Below, piece after piece: positions 1 through 5,830 of a DNA stretch of 8,789 nucleotides. The position numbers were made by a program, and so were the translations under genes. This DNA comes from DATAMF01 sp964472565 (GTDB lineage: Bacteria > Chloroflexota > Anaerolineae > Aggregatilineales > Aggregatilineaceae). The DNA lies in the NCBI GenBank assembly GCA_964472565.1, contig CAYYNB010000219.1:1-8789 (forward strand), written 5' to 3'. Below the pieces are notes generated by a model. That model worked only from the letters and a program-made list of their open reading frames with translations, did not search any database and was not told the DNA's origin. Within the stretch, counting starts at the first letter, position 1, and every line of letters begins with the position of its first letter.

Positions 1-96
1 GATAGCCGCTTATTCTACCGGTTTCAGAAGATTTTTAAACACGGGCTGGCCTTATACCGGTCTTACGAGGGAAATCAGTCCGGACCAATTAAATGA
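1..96 (+). other. Open C-terminal tail of an unidentified reading frame
   Basis: Frame 1 is open from the left edge to a TGA at 94-96 and would encode about 31 residues, beginning DSRLFYRFQK and ending SGPIK. I do not recognise the family. It could be the 3' end of a gene that runs in from the left and was cut by the IS remnant that follows, or chance. Coding is not demonstrated. Two ACCGGT hexamers occur at about 17-22 and 56-61, without an obvious role. Confidence 0.2.
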
Positions 97-744
97 CCCC
101 CACAGGTGGGCAACATTCTGCGCCGCCATAACATCCCACCGTCACCTGAACGCGAGACGTCACCGAGCTGGCGTCACCTGATGACGCACTACAAGGACCA
201 GTTGCTGGCCTGCGATTTCTTCACCGTCGAAACCTTGTTTCTCCAAACGATCTACGGGTTGATTTTCATTGAAATTGGGAGTCGGCGCGTGCATTTCGCC
301 GGTTGCACGGCCCATCCGGACAACGCCTGGGTCACTCAACAAGCCCGGCAAGTGCTGTGGGAGTTGGAGGACCGCGAATTGCCCATGCGCTTCCTCATCC
401 ACGACAACGACACCTCATTCACCCAGGCCTTTGATACGGTGTTTCGCGCCGAAGGCATTGACGTCATCCACACCCCTTGTCGCGCCCCCAATGCCAACGC
501 GTTCGCAGAAAGATGGATTCGCTCGGTGCGCGAAGAATGCCTGGACAAGGTGTTGATTATCAATCAAGCCCATCTGCGACAGGTGATGCGTGAGTATCGT
601 GAGTTCTTCAACACGGCACGCCCCCATCAGGGTATTGAACACCAGATCCCCAACCCAAAGATAAGCCACGAAACCTCTGGGCCAGTGCGTTGCCGCCCGG
701 TGTTGGGGGGCATTCTCCACGACTACTATCGCGACGCCGCGTGA
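97..744 (+). pseudogene. 5'-truncated integrase-core (rve) IS transposase
   Basis: This frame encodes the catalytic part of a DDE transposase of the retroviral-integrase type (IS3/IS481-like). Counting from a GTG at 106, likely catalytic residues are Asp37 (LLACDFF), Asp100 (FLIHDND) and Glu135 (AFAERWIRSVREEC). The D-to-E spacing of 35 fits a DD35E enzyme, and the C-terminal YREFFNTARPHQG block is typical of the family. The first residues (VGNILRRHNIPP) are normally internal: they follow an N-terminal helix-turn-helix part of roughly 100-150 residues that is absent. An in-frame TGA at 94-96 closes the frame just upstream, so the GTG is probably not a real start. The catalytic residues are intact, but without the DNA-binding part the protein is expected to be inactive. 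The C-terminus looks complete. Confidence 0.8.
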
Positions 745-748
745 GGGG

Positions 749-774
749 AAAATCAGCTATTGCACTGATTTTTT
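749..774 (+). terminator. AT-rich hairpin with T-tract behind the integrase frame
   Basis: AAAATCAG (749-756) and CTGATTTT (765-772) form a perfect 8-bp stem around an 8-nt loop, and the T run continues to 774 (six Ts). It starts 5 bp after the transposase stop codon. The layout fits a weak intrinsic terminator on the plus strand, but the stem is GC-poor. It could instead be part of the terminal inverted repeat of the IS, whose right boundary must lie close by because IS4 coding similarity begins at about 779. Confidence 0.4.
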
Positions 775-778
775 GAGA

Positions 779-1387
779 CTACGGGCCGGCCGCGTCATCC
801 TCCACGAAAGTCGCCAGCTTGAAAAAGCCCAGGTCGTTGAGCTGGAGCGCGCCAGTGGGCAGGGACTGCGCCACGGAGCCGGTGCGTTGATCGTGCACCG
901 TACCGCTGCTGAGCCAGACCCCCAGCCCGCCACGCTGCAACTCCCACTGCACGGCGACCTTGGCCGCGGCTGTGTCTTGATTGGCTCCTCGAAATACCGC
1001 GGCCAGCGCGTCTGGCAGCCCCACGATGGTGCTATCGCTGACATAGCCCCCTGAACCGCGCCAGCAGACTGGGCGCCTCCGGCACCGCGCCGATAACCTG
1101 CTGCATCGCTTCGGCCAACAGGCTGTCCAGAAAGTAGGCTGCTTTCGCGTTGAACCGTTGATCCAGCCCCTGAGTGCTCAGCGCCATCCCCGCATTCACC
1201 ACTGTTTGTCCGACATCCTGACGGGGCGCTTGGGGCTTGGTCATGAAGCTGAAAATCAACGCCTGGGCAAATCCCGCCCCCGTCACTTGGCGCTTGCGTT
1301 GGATCAACCCTGTTTTTTTGCCAACTCATTCGCGGTTGTGGTCAACAACGTTTGCTTTGTTTCAGCTAACTCGTGTATCGTTGTCAT
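779..1387 (-). pseudogene. IS4-type transposase remnant, two frameshifts, 3' truncated
   Basis: Read on the minus strand from ATG at 1387-1385, three frames join into one IS4-type transposase N-terminal half. The first piece is MTTIHELAETKQ...NELAKK. The second runs from LIQRKRQVTGAGFAQ to LLARFRG (about 1310-1050). The third is YVSDSTIVGLP through LQLNDLGFFKLATFVEDDAAG, ending at a TAG near 779. The first switch lies in a run of seven A (plus-strand T run 1313-1319), and one extra A would restore NELAKKTGLIQRKRQ. The second lies at a run of five G (plus-strand C run 1047-1051). The first catalytic Asp (VSDST) and probable second Asp (LNDLGFF) are visible, while the half with the catalytic Glu is missing. 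It is a dead copy, cut where the neighbouring IS remnant ends. Confidence 0.75.
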
Positions 1388-1388
1388 G

Positions 1389-1440
1389 GGAGATCGGTAT
1401 CCTTTCTTGGTCTTAAGCTACCATAAGGATACCTGTCTCC
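1389..1440 (-). repeat. Imperfect inverted repeat upstream of the IS4-type start
   Basis: GGAGATCGGTATCCTT (1389-1404) pairs with AAGGATACCTGTCTCC (1425-1440): 14 of 16 positions match, and the inner nine are perfect. TGGT and ACCA inside the 20-nt loop can extend the stem. It lies immediately upstream of the transposase ATG at 1387, so on the minus strand it forms a 5'-leader hairpin. Some IS elements, such as IS10 and IS50, use leader hairpins to hide the ribosome binding site from read-through transcripts. Whether this one does is inference. Confidence 0.5.
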
Positions 1441-1457
1441 TTAACTTGGTGCACATA

Positions 1458-1475
1458 GGCACGCTTTATCGTGCC
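1458..1475. repeat. Short perfect hairpin in the IS4/hydrolase gap
   Basis: GGCACG (1458-1463), loop CTTTAT, then CGTGCC (1470-1475): a perfect 6-bp stem. It has no T-tract on either strand, so it is not a classic terminator. It could help end transcription of the hydrolase gene, whose stop codon is at 1523-1521, or be part of an IS end. I see nothing else functional in 1441-1520. Confidence 0.35.
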
Positions 1476-1520
1476 CGTACACCCGTACCCAAAACAGTAT
1501 CCGGTTTGAATACCGTTCGA

Positions 1521-3434
1521 TTACTGCGCAGGAATCAACGCGTCAACAGCGGGGAGGAATAGTTCTTCGGTATATTGCTCGATTTCATCCGGCGCTCCAA
1601 CGAGCATAATCAGGTAAATCTGGCCGTCGCCAGCTGTAATAGCTACCCTGGCTGGCTGTCCCTGCATTTCCAGTTCATACAACTCCCAGGTCAGGCCGTT
1701 GGCTTCACGTGTGCCAGTACTGGCAGGAAAGTTCTCTAACCCCAGTTGCTGCTGTAAAAGACTGATCATGACGTTGGCATCCTCGCCGGGCATAGCCTGC
1801 TGGACGATGGCGCTGCGGCTCATAACCGATTCGGCATAGACTCCAGGCGCAATTTCACTCCAGCCATCGGGGATCACGCCGCTGATGGCAAACTGTTCGT
1901 TAGTGAAGGGCACCAGGGTGATCGCCGTTGGTCCAAAGGTCAGATCGGGCATTTCAGCAATACAGCTCGCATCTGGCTCAACAGTGGGATTGTTAATAAA
2001 ACTTGCCGTCACCTGCTGCGCACATGGACTGGAGCCGTTGGCATCATGACCAATAGCGGGAAATTCGTAGAAATACGCGCCAGACATATTTTCTGCAACA
2101 TACTGCGCATACCGTGATGGTGTTACTGGGTCATACTCACCACCCAGAACTAACGCGGGGATATCCGTTTCTGTTACCAGATTTTTTACCGACGGGTCAG
2201 ATTGCGGTATCGGCCACTGGCGGCAGATACCAAAAAAACTGTACTCAATCACGTTCTCGATATCGGTAGCCCCCTGAAGCTGACGTGGCAGCGCCGCGTA
2301 AACTTCGATGAGGTCCTCTGGCGTGCGGCCAATGAGATCATCTGCGCACAAAACCGAGAACATCATTCCCCTGCTGATATTTTTATAAGACGCCAGAGTA
2401 GAGCTGCTCAGTTGGGTCATCAGCGTGTAATCGCCAACGGCCACATCTGCAATTGCTTTCGGCAGCAGCGGCAGCAGTGGGGCCTGATAAAGGAAGACGG
2501 TGAGATTACCAACTGCTGTGTCACCCGTTAGCAGCATCGGTACATTTTCGCCCGTGGCTGGGTTGGTCAGTGTTAGTTCAACTGGCTCGGCATTCAGCCG
2601 GTCAATCATGTCAAACAGAACCATTTTTAGATCAGGGTAAGTGGCGTTACAGACAGCATCAGCAGCACAGGCATCTACCAATTTGAGCAGCGATTCACTG
2701 GAAGTAGTTGCCACATCCACTGTCAGGCTGGCATCGAGCGGCATTACAGAGTCGATCACCACGCTGCGAATCCCCTCGGGATAATCCCGCATGGCAGCCT
2801 GCGCCAATAACGAACCATACGAAACGCCAACCAGGTTCACTTGCTCATAGCCTAGTGCGACACGAATCGCATTGATATCGGCTGCGTTTTGCTGCGTTGT
2901 AAATACATCCAGAGGGTAGCCCTCGCTCTGCAAACGTTCGGCACAAGCCAGAGCGGCATGATACTGATCTTCGAGACTCACATTCGGGTCAGCTTCCATA
3001 AAGCCGTCCAACAGGGCCTCTTCCCATTCCGGACATTCCAATGCCGGTTGTGACATGCCTGCACCGCGTTGGTCAAAGACGATAAAATCGCGATTCTCGC
3101 CATAGAACGGTTGATAGACCTGCGCAACCATTCCGGCTTCCGAGTCCAGCAGTTTTTGCCCAGGTCCGCCAGAGAGTAACATCACCGGGTCGGACTGGCG
3201 TTCAGCACTGGTGCTTCTGAAGACTGCCACTGCCAGTTTGATGGTATTGGTATTAGTGGGGTCAAAATGGTCTTCCGGCACAATAACGTAGCCGCAGTCG
3301 ACGTTCTCCCCAACCGCACCAAACCAGCAGTCTACCGGTTCAAAATTCGAATTTTCCTGGGCAACAACCGAACCGGCCAGACCTGCCAGAAGCACAACCA
3401 ATACCAAACTGGTGAAGAGCAGACGCATAATCAT
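1521..3434 (-). CDS. Secreted alpha/beta hydrolase, TAP-like/S33 family
   Basis: A 637-residue exported serine hydrolase of the tripeptidyl-aminopeptidase/prolyl-aminopeptidase-like group. Residues 1-26 are a Sec signal peptide with a hydrophobic core (LVLVVLLAGLAG) and likely cleavage after SVVA. The oxyanion-loop motif LLSGGPGQ lies at about 86-93. The nucleophile is Ser205 in GVSYG, with Asp435 (GGEYDPVTP) and His463 (IGHDANG) completing the triad. Several Cys residues (36, 47, 257, 262 and others) suggest disulfides in an exported protein. After the TAP-like C-terminal part, residues about 498-637 form an extra domain of unknown role. The start at 3434 is preferred because of the signal peptide and an AAGG about 6 nt upstream. 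The frame stays open upstream to 3683, but that stretch overlaps a divergent IS remnant. The natural substrate is unknown: peptide N-termini or esters are both possible. Confidence 0.9.
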   Translation of the reverse strand: MIMRLLFTSLVLVVLLAGLAGSVVAQENSNFEPVDCWFGAVGENVDCGYVIVPEDHFDPTNTNTIKLAVAVFRSTSAERQSDPVMLLSGGPGQKLLDSEAGMVAQVYQPFYGENRDFIVFDQRGAGMSQPALECPEWEEALLDGFMEADPNVSLEDQYHAALACAERLQSEGYPLDVFTTQQNAADINAIRVALGYEQVNLVGVSYGSLLAQAAMRDYPEGIRSVVIDSVMPLDASLTVDVATTSSESLLKLVDACAADAVCNATYPDLKMVLFDMIDRLNAEPVELTLTNPATGENVPMLLTGDTAVGNLTVFLYQAPLLPLLPKAIADVAVGDYTLMTQLSSSTLASYKNISRGMMFSVLCADDLIGRTPEDLIEVYAALPRQLQGATDIENVIEYSFFGICRQWPIPQSDPSVKNLVTETDIPALVLGGEYDPVTPSRYAQYVAENMSGAYFYEFPAIGHDANGSSPCAQQVTASFINNPTVEPDASCIAEMPDLTFGPTAITLVPFTNEQFAISGVIPDGWSEIAPGVYAESVMSRSAIVQQAMPGEDANVMISLLQQQLGLENFPASTGTREANGLTWELYELEMQGQPARVAITAGDGQIYLIMLVGAPDEIEQYTEELFLPAVDALIPAQ

Positions 3435-3558
3435 CCTATCCTTTTCGTTATAGAGCCAATCTACAAGTTCAATACGTCTCAGGCCACCACAAGTTGCAGG
3501 GACGTATGTGTTCAGAGGGGTAGCAAAGGGCGGTCTTAATGAAGTAGAATAGCCCAGC
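3435..3558. other. Gap between hydrolase start and composite IS pseudogene
   Basis: This 124-bp stretch must hold the hydrolase promoter on the minus strand. A TATAAC (plus-strand 3447-3452) lies very near the start codon, with a TTGAAC only 14 nt upstream of it. This spacing is poor and would leave almost no leader, so I do not call a promoter. A Shine-Dalgarno-like AAGG precedes the hydrolase ATG. No convincing coding sequence is seen. Confidence 0.3.
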
Positions 3559-3700
3559 ATGAGCAATAACTTGACTCCTCCACTCAACAGCGGCATCTCG
3601 TCGGAAAACTGGCAGCACACGTCGGAGAGTGCGCGGGTATGGATCATGGTCTTGAGGGCGGAAATCAAGCACCTTAAAGCCACGGTCGAAAGACTTCAAG
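3559..3700 (+). pseudogene. IS66-like transposase N-terminal fragment (coiled coil)
   Basis: From ATG at 3559 the frame encodes MSNNLTPPLNS, then GISSENWQHTSESARVW, then a heptad-like stretch of about 30 residues (IMVLRAEIKHLKATVERLQ) predicted to be a coiled coil. A Trp-containing 'W..T....' segment followed by such a coil is the usual beginning of IS66-type transposases, before their Asn/Ser/Pro-rich linker. Here that linker and everything after it are absent, and IS630-type sequence begins at about 3700-3710 in another frame. No clear ribosome binding site precedes the ATG. The family call rests on pattern resemblance only, and the fragment could instead be an unrelated short coiled-coil protein. 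Confidence 0.45.
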
Positions 3701-4038
3701 ACATCGTCCGCGGCGGAAGCGATACGACGGGGGATCGTGGCTACCATCTCCGAGCGGCAGGTCGGGCGTTTCTTAAAACGAGGCGGACCTTAAGCCGCAC
3801 CTGAGCCGCTACTGGTTGAATACGGCCGAGAAAGACCCGGCGGTGTTTCAACAGCAGGCCGAAACGGTGTGTGCCGTCTATGCCGCCGCTCCTATGGGCT
3901 ATCAAGCGGAAGAACACACGGCGAGTACCGATGAGGTGACAAGCATCCAAGCCCTGGAACGTACCTATCTGACCCAGCCCATGCAGCCGGGTCAGGTGGA
4001 ATGACGTGAATTCGAGTACATTCGGCATGGAACCCTCA

Positions 4039-4071
4039 GCCTGATCGCCATCTCAAAGATGGCGATCAGGC
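4039..4071. repeat. Perfect 15-bp hairpin inside the IS630 pseudogene
   Basis: GCCTGATCGCCATCT (4039-4053) and AGATGGCGATCAGGC (4057-4071) are exact reverse complements separated by CAA. The stem covers codons where family members have a segment like IANFEVATG, and here the peptide reads IAISKMAIRR. No T-tract follows, so it is not an obvious terminator. Confidence 0.85.
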
Positions 4072-4365
4072 GAGTCATTATTCCGCCGTTGGGTCCGACT
4101 CGCACCGAGGTCGATTTTGCCCAGCATATCGTGCAAACCATCGCAACCGATCCGGATGCCCGCTGGACCTTTGTCCTCGACCAGTTGAACACCCATCAGT
4201 CTGAAAGCCTGGTTCGGTTGGTCGCCAGCCTGTGTCACCTGCCCAATGATTTGGGAGTCAAGGACAAATCTGGCATTCTCAAATCCATGCCGTCGCGCGT
4301 CGCGTTTTTGGGTGATCCGGCTCATCGTATCCGTTATTGTGTATACACTCAAGCCTAGTTTCTGG

Positions 4366-4391
4366 CTGAACCAGATTTCGATCTGGTTCAG
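4366..4391. repeat. Perfect 11-bp hairpin with TTCG loop over the DDE Glu codon
   Basis: CTGAACCAGAT (4366-4376), loop TTCG (4377-4380), then ATCTGGTTCAG (4381-4391). The coding motif LNQIxIWFS is itself close to palindromic at DNA level, so part of the symmetry is inherent. The loop holds the codon that normally specifies the catalytic Glu and here reads TCG (Ser). Confidence 0.8.
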
Positions 4392-4536
4392 TATTCTCAT
4401 CCGTCGCTCGCTCAAACGGGCTAGTTTCAACTCTACCGAGGATTTGTGTCTGCCTATCCTGGCCTTCGTCGACTTTTTCAACCGTACCACCAAACCCTTC
4501 AAGTGGACTTATACCGGGCGTCCACTCAAGGTTTAG

Positions 4537-5571
4537 TCACTCCTGGTTAGTTATTTCTGCCGATGTGTGTACTACGGCCTGGCATGTATCGCGCAAAATC
4601 AGCGTTGTCTCTAGCTCAATACGATATCCAGCGCGTAGCGGTTCTTTGATACGCTTAATTAGCATGTCAACTGCTACCCGTCCCATTTCACGCAGGGGTT
4701 GTCGAACAGTTGTTAAGGCGGGGCGCATGGCTTCAGCTTCTTTGATATCGTCAAACCCTATGAGGGAAATATCCTGGGGAATGCGCAATCCATGATTGCG
4801 TATCGCATCAGCAACGCCAAACGCCATTTGATCGTTTGAAGCAAAAACTGCCGTTGGTGGGGCATCGAGTTGTAGGAAATATTCACCAGCTTTGTGACCG
4901 CTGAGTTGCGTGAAATCCCCCTCGCAAACCAACGATAGATTAAACGGCAAACCGGCGTCGAGCAGGGCTTGTTTATAAGCGGCCAGACGAGCAGCGGAAC
5001 AGCCGAGAATCATTTCACCAGTGACGAATCCAATCCGTTGATGCCCCAATTCAATTAGATAATTAGTCGCTTGATAAGCGCCCTGCCAATTGCTAACACC
5101 GACCGATGATGTAACGCTACCGTCAGCCTGATAGTCGATCATAACGTGAGGGTAGTTTTGCTGTGCAATCGGTTTGAGATAGTCTTCCGTTTGGCCAGGA
5201 ACCAGGATCAACAGGCCATCTACCAATCCTTTCGTAAGAGCCTCCACATAGGCTGACATTTTGGGAGTACGGCGGCGTGTGGTGAACAACATCAGGTGAT
5301 AGCCGTACTCAGCCAGCTCATCGTCAATGCCGCGGATAATTTCCCCAGCATAGCTTGAGCCAATCTCCGGAGCCAATAGTCCAATGACCTGGGTTGTCCC
5401 TTTAGCAAGGCTACGGGCAATAGGATTCATTTGGTAGCCAAGTTCGTTAATTGCTTTCATTACGCGGACCGTCAGTTCTGGACTGACATGATGGGTACCA
5501 TTGATCACGTGTGATACGGTTGATGTGGATACCCCCGCCGCCTGAGCAACTTGTTTAATTGTGACGGGCAT
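4537..5571 (-). CDS. LacI-family transcriptional regulator
   Basis: A 344-residue LacI/GalR-type repressor of normal length. Residues 3-27 form the helix-turn-helix (TIKQVAQAAGVSTSTVSHVIN), followed by the hinge helix around 50-58 (NPIARSLAKG). A periplasmic-binding-protein-like effector domain runs from about 62 to 330, with typical LVDGLLIL, ASNDQMAFG and IGFDDI motifs. The start at ATG 5571 is preferred: it puts the HTH at residue 3, and GAGGG lies 9 nt upstream. A TTG at 5637 would also open the frame, but it is the first codon of the TTGACA -35 box, so it should not be in the mRNA. The gene is divergent from a family-3 glycosidase, and both promoters carry the same operator. It is therefore probably an autoregulated local repressor induced by a sugar. 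The inducer is unknown. No terminator is visible, because IS630 sequence abuts the stop codon. Confidence 0.92.
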   Translation of the reverse strand: MPVTIKQVAQAAGVSTSTVSHVINGTHHVSPELTVRVMKAINELGYQMNPIARSLAKGTTQVIGLLAPEIGSSYAGEIIRGIDDELAEYGYHLMLFTTRRRTPKMSAYVEALTKGLVDGLLILVPGQTEDYLKPIAQQNYPHVMIDYQADGSVTSSVGVSNWQGAYQATNYLIELGHQRIGFVTGEMILGCSAARLAAYKQALLDAGLPFNLSLVCEGDFTQLSGHKAGEYFLQLDAPPTAVFASNDQMAFGVADAIRNHGLRIPQDISLIGFDDIKEAEAMRPALTTVRQPLREMGRVAVDMLIKRIKEPLRAGYRIELETTLILRDTCQAVVHTSAEITNQE

Positions 5572-5590
5572 CGTAATTTTCCCTCGGTAT

Positions 5591-5605
5591 ATCGAAGCGG
5601 TTCGA
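5591..5605. promoter_or_regulatory. LacI-type operator O1 at the lacI promoter
   Basis: ATCGAAGCGGTTCGA, with the imperfect palindrome TCGAA-GCGG-TTCGA at 5592-5605. The central CpG and short arms are typical of LacI-family operators. It begins 3 bp downstream of the predicted lacI -10 box, so a bound repressor would cover the start point: autorepression is expected. The same 15 bases recur at 5700-5714. Confidence 0.8.
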
Positions 5606-5608
5606 AGC

Positions 5609-5637
5609 TGTAAATGTAGCAGACTTGTTTTTGTCAA
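5609..5637 (-). promoter_or_regulatory. Predicted lacI sigma-70 type promoter
   Basis: On the minus strand TTGACA (5637-5632) is a perfect -35 box. A 17-nt spacer follows, then TTTACA (5614-5609), a 3-of-6 match to TATAAT. Transcription would begin near 5602, inside the operator, giving a leader of about 30 nt with the GAGGG ribosome binding site. Confidence 0.6.
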
Positions 5638-5640
5638 GCT

Positions 5641-5663
5641 ATTGCGCGCATTTACGGCGCAAT
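5641..5663. promoter_or_regulatory. Central palindrome between the two -35 boxes
   Basis: ATTGCGC (5641-5647) and GCGCAAT (5657-5663) are perfect 7-bp inverted arms around 9 bp. The element fills the 30 bp between the two divergent -35 boxes, leaving 3 bp on one side and 4 on the other. Its centre (5652) is within 1 bp of the midpoint of the two operators. Such a position, about 50 bp upstream of both predicted start points, suits a dimeric activator. The protein is unknown, and the sequence differs from the LacI operator. Confidence 0.5.
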
Positions 5664-5667
5664 TTGT

Positions 5668-5696
5668 TTGACAAACAGCACAAATAGTGCTTTAAT
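5668..5696 (+). promoter_or_regulatory. Predicted glycosidase sigma-70 type promoter
   Basis: TTGACA (5668-5673), an exact 17-nt spacer, then TTTAAT (5691-5696), a 5-of-6 match to TATAAT. This is a strong promoter by sequence, placing the start point near 5703, inside the second operator. Two further short palindromes overlap it: TGTTTG-A-CAAACA (5665-5677) and AGCAC-aaata-GTGCT (5677-5691). Confidence 0.75.
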
Positions 5697-5699
5697 GCT

Positions 5700-5714
5700 A
5701 TCGAAGCGGTTCGA
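5700..5714. promoter_or_regulatory. LacI-type operator O2 at the glycosidase promoter
   Basis: A copy of ATCGAAGCGGTTCGA identical to the one at 5591-5605; its 14-bp core (5701-5714) begins 4 bp after the -10 box. Binding there should block initiation. The two sites are 109 bp apart centre to centre, about 10.4 helical turns, compatible with a repression loop. That the neighbouring LacI protein binds them is inferred from position and identity. Confidence 0.82.
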
Positions 5715-5830
5715 TCATGTCCGCAACTTCATTGAATCGACTTGATAACTGCATTGATAACTTAAACACCATTGCGTTATGTTGTCGTTCAGAAACTGGA
5801 GCGACGTTTTCCGATCAGGAGTTGATTGTA
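5715..5830 (+). promoter_or_regulatory. Long glycosidase mRNA leader, open in frame
   Basis: With a start point near 5703 and translation from 5831, the leader is about 128 nt. It is open in the glycosidase frame from an ATG at 5717 and holds a 9-bp direct repeat, TTGATAACT, at 5742-5750 and 5754-5762. No riboswitch or attenuator structure is recognised. Translation from the upstream ATG is possible but unsupported. Confidence 0.35.

Larger units (their letters stand above)
3695..4536 (+). pseudogene. IS630-type transposase, decayed by frameshifts and a stop
   Basis: Three frames together give most of an IS630-type DDE transposase. From about 3707 frame 2 reads AAEAIRRGIVATISERQVGRFL. At an A run (3775-3778) it moves to frame 3, NEADLKPHLSRYWLNTAEKDP, continuing to TQPMQPGQVE. 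A TGA at 4002-4004 is probably a mutated CGA, because the same frame continues as REFEYIRHGTLSLIA. Near 4335 it moves to frame 1, VYTLKPSFWLNQISIWF, ending NRTTKPFKWTYTGRPLKV and a TAG at 4534-4536. The first Asp (STDEVTSIQALER) and second Asp (VLDQLNTHQS) are present. The third acidic residue, normally Glu in WLNQIEIWF, is Ser. The N-terminal DNA-binding part is missing. The element cannot encode an active protein. Its stop codon directly abuts the convergent lacI stop. Confidence 0.8.

Noticed and set aside
757..1329. A 190-residue minus-strand open frame across the IS4-type region
   Set aside because: Its translation is low-complexity and matches nothing; the real IS4-type protein is read in the other two frames on the same strand.
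1158..1562. A 134-residue plus-strand open frame
   Set aside because: It is antisense to the IS4-type remnant and the hydrolase 3' end, with no family resemblance and no ribosome binding site.
3435..3683. N-terminal extension of the hydrolase to 720 residues
   Set aside because: It would bury the signal peptide inside the protein and overlap the divergent IS fragment; the ATG at 3434 has a ribosome binding site.
5572..5637. TTG start giving LacI 22 more residues
   Set aside because: The TTG is part of the predicted -35 box, and the extension would precede an otherwise standard LacI N-terminus.
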